The position numbers were made by a program, and so were the translations under genes. The notes below the pieces were generated by a model. The model saw only the letters and a program-made list of their open reading frames with translations, was not told where the DNA came from and did not search any database. This document shows positions 1 to 5,135 of a stretch of DNA of 5,749 bases, in pieces (position 1 is the first letter of the stretch; each line of letters starts with the position of its first letter). This DNA comes from Microbacteriaceae bacterium (GTDB lineage Bacteria; Actinomycetota; Actinomycetes; Actinomycetales; Microbacteriaceae), in assembly GCA_030840185.1 (NCBI GenBank), contig JAUZFY010000161.1, positions 1-5,749 of the forward strand. Reading direction: 5' to 3'.

Positions 1-16
1 GTCCTCTTCGGGCATT

Positions 17-44
17 CTTCGTCTGGCTATCTTCGTCCGGCTGT
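17..44. repeat. Degenerate short tandem repeat downstream of the J-domain gene
   Basis: Two adjacent 14-nt units, CTTCGTCTGGCTAT (17-30) and CTTCGTCCGGCTGT (31-44), match at 12 of 14 positions. Weaker relatives follow at 45-60 and 61-74, all ending in a GGCTGT-like core, so the repetition runs up to the stop codon of the J-domain gene at 84-86. On the minus strand it forms the 3' flank of that gene. I see no terminator hairpin with a T tract in it. It may be a small slipped-strand duplication. Its function is unknown. Confidence 0.45.
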
Positions 45-83
45 TATCGTGTCGGGCTGTCCTGACCGGGCTGGTGGGGGCGG

Positions 84-1004
84 TCAGACGAAACGAATGT
101 TTTCCTGCAGCCGGGTACGCACGTCGAACAGCTCGTTGCCGCCGATCACCCGCGCCCCCGGGATTCCGTCTCGCAGCAGCGCGGGAAGGGTCGATTGCCG
201 CACAATTGCGGTCGTCGCCCCGCGGATTGCTCCCAGGACGATCAGCGGCTCCTCGACCGCGTCATCCGGGAGCACAATGACGAGCGCCGTAAACTTCACG
301 CCGGTCTGCCGCGAAACGACCTTCGCCCGCGCCCCAAGGTCGTGCATCGGTCGGGCCTCGCCGAGCGGCTTGCCAAGCAATTCGCCGCGTTTTGTGCGCA
401 CCGGTTCGCCGAAGTCCTCCGAGAGTAGGGCGAACAGGCCGGTCGGACCGAGCACCACGTGGTCGATCTTCTCCTCCGGGGGCCCGGTGCTCACGTCGTG
501 CCAAACCGTGTATCCGATACCCAACGCGGACAGCGTGCGAGCTGTCGCCTCCTCCGCCAGCGCATCGGCGAGAAGGTGGCGTAGTCCGATCGGGGCGGAT
601 CGCACCAGGGCGGGGTCGTACGGATCGGTGAGTGTCTCCCCGCGACCGACCCACTCACGCATGAGTGTCAGGTAGCGTTCGCGCCGCCACCCGCCGGGAT
701 GACCGTAGGCCCGCGCTCGGGGTCGGGTGTCAGATTGCTCGGGACGCGACCGTGGGCCCCAGCTGGATCCGGTGTCCGCATTCCTCCCGGTTGGGCGCCC
801 GCGGTCGTAGGCAGCGCGATCTTCCGGGGTGCCGACCCGTTCCCACGCGACCTGCACCGCGGTGAACTTGGCCGCGTTCCCGCCGGTGTCGGGATGAGTC
901 TCGCGCATGAGCCGGCGGTACGCTAGGCGGAGTTCTTCCTGACTGGCGTTCGAACTGACGCCAAGCACTTCATATGGCGTGGCGGCGACCGGGCTGTCGG
1001 GCAT
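84..1004 (-). CDS. J-domain protein with degenerate NERD-like C-terminal domain
   Basis: This 306-residue protein combines a DnaJ-type co-chaperone domain with a second domain, probably in the cytoplasm. Residues 9-70 are a J domain: YEVLGV start, the AYRRLMRE helix II, the diagnostic HPD at 37-39 that triggers Hsp70 ATPase, and a closing AYDRGR. No G/F region or zinc finger follows, so it is a class C J protein. Residues 71-105 are a polar Arg/Gly/Pro linker, probably disordered. From about 140 to 280 the pattern fits the nuclease-related domain (NERD): a helix with paired Glu at 151-152, then IDHVVLGPTGLF at 180-191. In NERD proteins the next residues are usually E-x-K; here they are L-S-E (194-196), so nuclease activity is doubtful. 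No transmembrane segment is visible. The ATG at 1004 gives a compact N-terminus before the J domain, but its Shine-Dalgarno is weak. It is divergent from the peroxidase gene. The J domain is near certain; the NERD call is by pattern only. Confidence 0.88.
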   Translation of the reverse strand: MPDSPVAATPYEVLGVSSNASQEELRLAYRRLMRETHPDTGGNAAKFTAVQVAWERVGTPEDRAAYDRGRPTGRNADTGSSWGPRSRPEQSDTRPRARAYGHPGGWRRERYLTLMREWVGRGETLTDPYDPALVRSAPIGLRHLLADALAEEATARTLSALGIGYTVWHDVSTGPPEEKIDHVVLGPTGLFALLSEDFGEPVRTKRGELLGKPLGEARPMHDLGARAKVVSRQTGVKFTALVIVLPDDAVEEPLIVLGAIRGATTAIVRQSTLPALLRDGIPGARVIGGNELFDVRTRLQENIRFV

Positions 1005-1018
1005 GTTGCGCTTTCGCT

Positions 1019-1047
1019 GTGAACGGAAAGGGGGCGCGAGAGTTCAC
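1019..1047. promoter_or_regulatory. Inverted repeat GTGAAC-N17-GTTCAC in divergent spacer
   Basis: A perfect 6-bp inverted repeat (arms 1019-1024 and 1042-1047) lies just upstream of the J-domain gene start at 1004, inside the 1005-1163 spacer that must hold promoters for both divergent genes. Further TTCAC cores occur at 1059-1063 and 1088-1092, and GTGAAC recurs at 1128-1133. Repeated cores of this kind can be regulator sites, but six-base arms are short and chance is possible. I could not pick convincing -35/-10 boxes for either gene. The rest of the spacer shows nothing else. Confidence 0.25.
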
Positions 1048-1163
1048 CGCACCACGCATTCACGATACCGAAGGTCAGCTGGGTCTTTTCACCAAGGGGC
1101 AAATGAGTCCGCTGACATTGCGCGGTCGTGAACACCGAGGTCGAGGGGCTAGGTTTCATCGGT

Positions 1164-1646
1164 ATGACTCTCTCCGAGATTCCCCTGACCACAATCGACG
1201 GCGGCGCGACAACGCTCGGCCACTACGGGGACAGGGTGATCCTCGTCGTCAACGTTGCATCCCGGTGCGGCCTCGCTCATCAGTACGAGAAGCTCGAGCA
1301 GTTGCAGAAGACCTACGGCGAGCGGGGATTCACTGTTCTCGGTTTCCCAAGCAACCAATTTCTGCAGGAGCTCGGCACCGAAGACGCGATCAAGGACTAC
1401 TGCTCCACTACTTGGGGAGTGACGTTTCCCATGTTCGAAAGGATCAAGGTCAACGGAAGGAACGCGCACCCGCTCTACGCCGAACTCACGAAGACCCCTG
1501 ACGCCGAAGGCAAGGCCGGAAAGGTGAAGTGGAATTTCGAGAAGTTCGTCATCATGCCGGGCGGACAGATTCACCGGTTCAGGCCGACCACCGAGCCCGA
1601 TGCGCCGGAAATCATCGAACTGATCGAGTCGTCGCTCCCCCAGTAG
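1164..1646 (+). CDS. Glutathione peroxidase family protein (2-Cys, thioredoxin-type)
   Basis: This 160-residue thiol peroxidase reduces H2O2 and organic hydroperoxides in the cytoplasm. It has the GPx signature NVASRCG with peroxidatic Cys35 (a TGC codon, so not a selenoprotein), GFPSNQF with Gln65, and KWNFEKF with Trp123-Asn124, completing the catalytic tetrad. Cys80 in DYCSTTWGVTFPMF sits where the resolving Cys of yeast Orp1-type GPx lies. That points to an intramolecular disulfide recycled by thioredoxin rather than glutathione; mycothiol would be the other actinobacterial thiol. The usual Cys in GFPCNQF is Ser here, and the following loop is one residue shorter than in E. coli BtuE, with ELGT for QEPG. 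I prefer the ATG at 1164, which gives the usual family length and has AGG and GAGGGG upstream. A GTG at 1128 would add 12 poorly GPx-like residues without a Shine-Dalgarno. It is divergent from the J-domain gene and convergent with the acetyltransferase. The family is certain; the exact reductant is inferred. Confidence 0.95.
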   Translation: MTLSEIPLTTIDGGATTLGHYGDRVILVVNVASRCGLAHQYEKLEQLQKTYGERGFTVLGFPSNQFLQELGTEDAIKDYCSTTWGVTFPMFERIKVNGRNAHPLYAELTKTPDAEGKAGKVKWNFEKFVIMPGGQIHRFRPTTEPDAPEIIELIESSLPQ

Positions 1647-1671
1647 AAGCCCGACGCAAACGACTCACCGA

Positions 1672-1683
1672 AGAACGCGTTCT
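1672..1683. other. 12-bp perfect palindrome between convergent genes
   Basis: AGAACGCGTTCT reads identically on both strands. It lies in the 36-bp gap between the peroxidase stop and the acetyltransferase stop, touching the latter's TGA. As RNA it could form only a 4-bp stem with a CGCG loop and has no T tract, so it is a weak terminator candidate at best. A protein binding site or chance is as likely. No other terminator is visible between these converging genes. Confidence 0.3.
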
Positions 1684-2288
1684 CAGTTGGAAGGCTTGCG
1701 GTAACTGAGCCAACGCTCCTCGACAACATAGCCGAGCGCTTCGTTGGCGCGAAGACTCGCGGCGTTCACCGTCGCACCACCGGTTCCGAACAAGCGGACG
1801 CCTTGCGATGCGAGAGCGATGATCGAGGCGGCCTTCACTGCGGTTCCGATCCCGCGTCGCCGGTAGGTTGCAAGCACCGACGTGAAGGCCGTTTCCGCAC
1901 GGTCGTCACCCTCCTTGATGACCGTCGCCCCGACGAGCACGCCGTTGTCGAGAGCGCCGAAGATGCGGCATCCTTTGCTCCAGAGCCTTCGCGTGTCGTC
2001 CTCGTTCAGCAGCCGAGGAGGCGTAGCCGGGGTGTCTGGATAGTCAGCGCGGTTCGCCTCTTCGAGCGCATGTAGCGCCGGGGCAAGACTTTCATCGAGT
2101 TCTCGAACCGTGAGCCCGGCGAGTTCCGCCCTTCGGACGGCTTCGTGTGCAACTGTCAGGTCTAGGTCAGGTGGCTCCGACAGGCGAAGTCGTGCGCCCC
2201 ACGACTCGGCGACTAGTTCATAGCCCGCATCGCCGAGCTCTCGATTGCGCGGATCGGTTGCGAGAATAACTTCATATTCCTCGGACAT
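1683..2288 (-). CDS. GNAT family N-acetyltransferase
   Basis: This 201-residue protein has a C-terminal Gcn5-related acetyltransferase domain (about 62-198) that moves an acetyl group from acetyl-CoA to an unknown amine. Residues 110-125 (FGALDNGVLVGATVIK) fit strands 2-3. Motif A is AFTSVLATYRRRGIGTAVK (134-152), with the Q/RxxGxG pyrophosphate-binding loop as RRRGIG (143-148). Motif B is NAASLRANEALGY (175-187). The first 60 residues do not complete a second acetyltransferase but include GYELVAESWGARLRL, which resembles the tail of a GNAT fold, so the protein may be a remnant of a tandem architecture. There is no signal peptide or membrane segment. The ATG at 2288 has no recognisable Shine-Dalgarno, so translation may be leaderless or coupled. 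The unknown-function gene at 2375-2806 lies 86 bp upstream in the same direction, so co-transcription is possible. Family assignment is strong; the substrate cannot be told from sequence. Confidence 0.9.
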   Translation of the reverse strand: MSEEYEVILATDPRNRELGDAGYELVAESWGARLRLSEPPDLDLTVAHEAVRRAELAGLTVRELDESLAPALHALEEANRADYPDTPATPPRLLNEDDTRRLWSKGCRIFGALDNGVLVGATVIKEGDDRAETAFTSVLATYRRRGIGTAVKAASIIALASQGVRLFGTGGATVNAASLRANEALGYVVEERWLSYRKPSN

Positions 2289-2374
2289 CTAGCGATCTAA
2301 GCACGAGACTTGCTGTGCCGGCGGATGCCGTGCGGTGGGACTTCGCTCGCAGAGATGGTGACTGCGCCGACTGT

Positions 2375-2806
2375 TCACGGCACCGTCGCCCCGAATCGGT
2401 AGTCATCTTGCGCGAGCCAGCGAACCCCTTTCCGATGGCTGATGAGAATGGCACGCACCGGAACCTCGATCGCCTGAAGTTTGTCGCTGATGCACCGTGC
2501 CCAGCTCCGGTCTGCGTCGGTGATCGTCGAATCGGCGTACCGCTCGAGAACGACAATCACCGAGTGCGCCCCCTCGTCGTCCACCGCGTTTCCGATGATT
2601 TGGGCAAGACTCGAGACCGAGCGGTCCGGCCGCAGAGGAGGGTCGCCGAACGGCATGATGAGCGGCAACTGGTATCCGTTCTCATCGAGGAAGAGAAACC
2701 AGAGCTGACGGCGATTGGCTCGACCGATGAGGCTGGTGATCCGCTCCTCGACGAGTGCGTCGCTCGTGAGCGGTTGGGTGATGGTGTCGTCGTAGTGGGA
2801 TGTCAT
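2375..2806 (-). CDS. Conserved-looking protein of unknown function
   Basis: I cannot name this 143-residue protein. It looks like a real, soluble, folded α/β protein. After a short polar N-terminus, a helical stretch (15-32) leads to QLWFLFLDENGYQLPLIMPF (34-53), which reads as two β-strands around a DENG turn, then DPPLRPD. A helix follows (63-78), then strand HSVIVVLERY (81-90), TITDADRSWARCISDKLQ as a helix, and strand VPVRAILISHRKGVRW ending in LAQDDYRF. Buried strands and surface helices alternate as in actinobacterial hypothetical proteins of similar length that I recall only loosely. There is no known catalytic motif, signal peptide or membrane helix. I chose the ATG at 2806: a longer frame open to 3019 would overlap recQ antisense and adds low-complexity sequence. 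A hexamer GATTAT lies six bases before this ATG, the position of a -10 box for a leaderless transcript. It is divergent from recQ by 141 bp, and the acetyltransferase lies 86 bp downstream. Confidence 0.75.
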   Translation of the reverse strand: MTSHYDDTITQPLTSDALVEERITSLIGRANRRQLWFLFLDENGYQLPLIMPFGDPPLRPDRSVSSLAQIIGNAVDDEGAHSVIVVLERYADSTITDADRSWARCISDKLQAIEVPVRAILISHRKGVRWLAQDDYRFGATVP

Positions 2807-2812
2807 GCGCCC

Positions 2813-2818
2813 ATAATC
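2813..2818 (-). promoter_or_regulatory. Possible -10 box for a leaderless transcript
   Basis: On the minus strand GATTAT (4 of 6 matches to TATAAT) is followed by exactly six bases and then the ATG at 2806. Actinobacteria commonly start leaderless mRNAs at the A of ATG with the -10 box at this distance, and no Shine-Dalgarno is present. A clear -35 box is missing, which keeps this tentative. Confidence 0.35.
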
Positions 2819-2934
2819 GGCGGGACTGCGGGCCGTCCGGTCGGTCCGGGACCATCGGTGGACAACCGGGGCCGACCGTTCCGTGTGGAGAACTGGATCT
2901 GTGCCGAACCGCGCGCCAGCGTCGGTCGTTCCTG

Positions 2935-2944
2935 TCAAGCTTGA
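2935..2944. other. 10-bp palindrome just before the recQ start
   Basis: TCAAGCTTGA is a perfect palindrome ending three bases before the recQ ATG at 2948, in the place of a ribosome binding site. No Shine-Dalgarno match is visible there. It could be an operator, but it may be chance. The rest of the 2807-2947 spacer holds only short GC-rich inverted repeats, such as GGTCC-G-GGACC at 2843-2853, and no convincing LexA box or -35/-10 pair for recQ. Confidence 0.25.
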
Positions 2945-2947
2945 GCC

Positions 2948-5029
2948 ATGACCGACCCCCGCGCATCCGCCCGCCAGATTCTGCGCACTCTCGTCGGCAA
3001 CGACACTGCGGACTTTCACGATGGGCAGTACGAGGCGATCGACGCGCTCGTCAACGATCGTCGCCGTGCCCTCGTCGTTCAGCGCACCGGATGGGGCAAG
3101 TCCGCGGTCTATTTCGTCGCCACGCTCTTGCTACGTCAGCGAGGGGCCGGCCCGACGATCCTCGTCTCGCCGCTTCTCGCCCTGATGCGGGATCAGGTGG
3201 CCGCGGCTGCGCGGGCGGGAGTGCGAGCGGTCGCGATCAACTCCTCGAACGCACACGAATGGTCGAACGTGCTCGAGCAATTGCGTTCCGACGAGGTCGA
3301 CGTGCTGCTGGTGTCTCCGGAGCGGCTCAACAATCCGAGTTTCCGGGATGAGCAGCTGCCGACCCTGATCGCGAGAGCCGGACTGCTCGTCGTCGACGAG
3401 GCTCACTGCATCTCCGATTGGGGCCATGACTTCAGGCCGGACTACCGGCGATTGCGCGACCTGATCGCCGCCCTACCACTTGGCATCCCGGTGCTCGCCA
3501 CAACGGCAACGGCAAACAGCAGAGTGGTCGCGGATGTCGCGGAACAACTCGGCGGCACGGAAGTGCTGACCATCCGCGGCCCGCTCGCGCGGGCATCCTT
3601 GCGCCTCGGTGTGCTACGACTCCCCGACGCGAAGGCGCGACTCGCGTGGTTGCTCACCCACCTTGGCGAGCTTCCGGGAAGCGGAATCATCTACGCCCTC
3701 ACCGTGTCGGCCGCCGAGGACACGGCCCGACTGTTGCGCGAGGCCGGCCACGAGGTGCACGCCTACACCGGTCGCACCGACACCGCGGAACGAGAACAGC
3801 TCGAACAACGCCTTAAGGCCAACGACCTCAAGGCGCTGGTCGCGACGAGTGCCCTCGGCATGGGGTTTGACAAGCCGGATCTCGGATTCGTGCTGCACCT
3901 CGGAGCGCCGTCCTCCCCGGTCGCCTACTACCAGCAGGTCGGCCGGGCCGGTCGGGCCACCGAAAACGCCGACGTGCTGCTGTTACCGGGAACGGAGGAC
4001 GCGGCAATCTGGCAGTACTTCGCGACCTCGTCCATGCCGGTCGAGGCGAAGGCCAACGCCGTAATCGCGGCGCTCGGCAGCAGCCCGCTGTCCACACCGG
4101 CGCTCGAGGCTCGGGTCGATCTTCGGCGGACGCCGCTCGAACTGCTGCTCAAGGTGCTCGATGTCGATGGGGCGGTCAATCGGGTCTCCGGAGGATGGGT
4201 GTCGACGGGTTCGCCCTGGAGTTACGACGCTGAGCGGTACGGTCGAATCGCGGCAGCCCGGGAGACGGAACAGCAAGCGATGCTGGACTATGAGGCGACA
4301 TCCGGATGCCGAATGGAGTTTCTGCAGCGGGCACTCGACGACGAGTTGGCGGTCCCGTGTGGTCGCTGCGACCGCTGCGTCGGGGCCTGGTATCCGACCG
4401 ACATCGAACCGGATGCGGTTGCGACCGCATCCGGTTCCCTCGACCGGGTCGGTGTGGCCCTCGATCCTCGAGCGCAGTGGCCGGGCGGGATGGACCGACT
4501 GGGCGTTCCGGTTCGCGGCAACATCGCGACGGCCGAGCGAGCGGAGAGCGGCCGCGCCCTCGCACGGCTGACCGACCTCGGCTGGGGCGGCACACTGCGC
4601 GACCTGTTCGCGTCCGGGACGGCGGATGCCGCGGCGAGTCCTGCGCTGATCGCGGCCTGCGTTCGCGTGCTCGGCGACTGGGGCTGGGCCGACCGGCCGT
4701 CGGCCATCGTCAGCATGCCTTCACGGCGGCATCCGCTGCTCATCGCCTCGGTCGCGGAGGGACTCGCCACGGCCGGTCGGTTGCCTCTTCTCGGCGAATT
4801 GGGGCTCACCGGCGGCGGTCCGGTCGGCGATGCGGGAGGCAACAGCGCCTATCGACTCGCGGCGGTGTGGGATCGATTCTCGGCGGACGGCCTTGAGCTT
4901 CCACCGGGGCCCGTGCTGCTCATCGACGATCTTGCCGACAGCCGCTGGACCGTGACCGTGGCGGCACGGCAGCTGAGGCGAGCCGGCGCCTCGGCCGTCT
5001 TGCCGTTCGTGCTCGCGCTGCGCGCATAG
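2948..5029 (+). CDS. recQ: RecQ-family ATP-dependent DNA helicase with C-terminal phosphoribosyltransferase-like domain
   Basis: This 693-residue superfamily 2 helicase is predicted to unwind DNA 3'-5' in repair and recombination. The core shows motif 0 Gln27 (FHDGQYE), motif I TGWGKS (47-52), Ia VSPLLALMRDQ (73-83), motif II DEAH (150-153) running into the RecQ aromatic-rich loop CISDWGHDFRPDYR, motif III ATTATAN (184-190), motif V ATSALGMGFDKPD (299-311) and motif VI QQVGRAGR (329-336). The RecQ zinc module follows, with Cys454, 471, 474 and 477 all present. Motif I has Trp where RecQ usually has Gly (TGGGKS). The winged-helix and HRDC domains of E. coli RecQ are absent. After a linker near 480-510, residues 515-693 resemble a type I PRTase: VLLIDDLADSRWT (656-668) matches the PRPP-loop pattern of two acidic residues after a hydrophobic strand, with SRWT in place of TTGAT, and SRRHPLL (592-598) precedes it. 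I recall this fusion in actinobacteria, with the role of the tail unclear. The ATG at 2948 lacks a Shine-Dalgarno. Helicase identity is certain; PRTase activity is not shown. Confidence 0.95.
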   Translation: MTDPRASARQILRTLVGNDTADFHDGQYEAIDALVNDRRRALVVQRTGWGKSAVYFVATLLLRQRGAGPTILVSPLLALMRDQVAAAARAGVRAVAINSSNAHEWSNVLEQLRSDEVDVLLVSPERLNNPSFRDEQLPTLIARAGLLVVDEAHCISDWGHDFRPDYRRLRDLIAALPLGIPVLATTATANSRVVADVAEQLGGTEVLTIRGPLARASLRLGVLRLPDAKARLAWLLTHLGELPGSGIIYALTVSAAEDTARLLREAGHEVHAYTGRTDTAEREQLEQRLKANDLKALVATSALGMGFDKPDLGFVLHLGAPSSPVAYYQQVGRAGRATENADVLLLPGTEDAAIWQYFATSSMPVEAKANAVIAALGSSPLSTPALEARVDLRRTPLELLLKVLDVDGAVNRVSGGWVSTGSPWSYDAERYGRIAAARETEQQAMLDYEATSGCRMEFLQRALDDELAVPCGRCDRCVGAWYPTDIEPDAVATASGSLDRVGVALDPRAQWPGGMDRLGVPVRGNIATAERAESGRALARLTDLGWGGTLRDLFASGTADAAASPALIAACVRVLGDWGWADRPSAIVSMPSRRHPLLIASVAEGLATAGRLPLLGELGLTGGGPVGDAGGNSAYRLAAVWDRFSADGLELPPGPVLLIDDLADSRWTVTVAARQLRRAGASAVLPFVLALRA
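4406..4437. repeat. Perfect 14-bp inverted repeat (hairpin) inside recQ linker
   Basis: The arms GAACCGGATGCGGT (4406-4419) and ACCGCATCCGGTTC (4424-4437) are exact reverse complements around a 4-nt TGCG loop. The hairpin encodes residues 487-497 (EPDAVATASGS) of RecQ, the linker between zinc module and PRTase-like domain. No T tract follows, so it is not an ordinary terminator. It could be a folded mRNA element that slows ribosomes between domains, a small inserted palindromic repeat, or a binding site. The pairing is read directly; function is inferred. Confidence 0.8.
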
Positions 5030-5043
5030 TCCGCTCGGGCGGA
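5030..5043 (+). terminator. Weak hairpin immediately after recQ
   Basis: TCCGC-TCGG-GCGGA starts on the base after the recQ stop codon and can form a 5-bp stem with a 4-nt loop. There is no downstream T run except TTTT at 5055-5058, 12 bases away. It may attenuate or mark the recQ mRNA end, but it is not a strong intrinsic terminator, so some read-through into the acidic-protein genes is possible. Confidence 0.3.
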
Positions 5044-5085
5044 ACGGTGCCCAGTTTTGAGCCCTTGCACAGGCGGCTTTCGAAG

Positions 5086-5123
5086 CGTTGAGTAGAACGT
5101 GATACGTCGAGTAGGACGTAATG
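5086..5123. repeat. Tandem 19-bp direct repeat in the leader of the acidic-protein genes
   Basis: CGTTGAGTAGAACGTGATA (5086-5104) and CGTCGAGTAGGACGTAATG (5105-5123) are adjacent copies matching at 15 of 19 positions. All differences are transitions (T/C, A/G), and the core GAGTAG-R-ACGT is shared. They lie directly before the ribosome binding site of the 5136 gene, within the 106-bp spacer after recQ. A two-site operator or a promoter duplication would fit, but no -10 box of the TAnnnT form is clear in either copy, so promoter placement is uncertain. Confidence 0.6.
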
Positions 5124-5130
5124 AGGGGAG
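5123..5130 (+). promoter_or_regulatory. Strong ribosome binding site deciding the ATG at 5136
   Basis: GAGGGGAG ends five bases before the ATG at 5136, a good Shine-Dalgarno match and spacing. It rules out an in-frame ATG at 5121, which overlaps the site itself. It contrasts with recQ and the minus-strand genes here, which lack such a site. Confidence 0.8.
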
Positions 5131-5135
5131 TCGAT

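Noticed and set aside
1..15. Possible start of another minus-strand gene (ATG at 15, reading MPEED)
   Set aside because: Only five codons lie in the window and no properly spaced ribosome binding site precedes it; a downstream gene there is possible but cannot be supported.
49..675. 208-codon plus-strand open frame opposite the J-domain gene
   Set aside because: It is antisense to a clear J-domain/NERD-like protein, has low-complexity Ser/Arg/Pro composition, and has no recognisable domain; open antisense frames are common in GC-rich coding DNA.
1128..1163. GTG start giving a 172-residue peroxidase
   Set aside because: The added 12 residues are not GPx-like and no Shine-Dalgarno precedes the GTG; the ATG at 1164 gives the normal family length. 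The GTG is not fully excluded.
2843..2878. GC-rich inverted repeats in the recQ spacer as an SOS (LexA) box or promoter
   Set aside because: I looked for the actinobacterial CGAAC-N4-GTTCG pattern and found none; the palindromes are short and GC-rich enough to be chance.
2375..3019. Longer version of the unknown gene starting at 3019
   Set aside because: The extra 71 residues would overlap recQ antisense and look like random translation; the ATG at 2806 fits the folded part and leaves room for promoters.
2800..3351. 183-codon plus-strand frame overlapping the recQ start
   Set aside because: It is out of frame with the unmistakable RecQ motifs and Arg-rich like other shadow frames.
84..5029. 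A single defence system joining the NERD-like protein, the unknown protein and RecQ
   Set aside because: The genes are on alternating strands with ordinary genes (peroxidase, acetyltransferase) between them, and the NERD active site is degenerate; the linkage is not supported beyond proximity.
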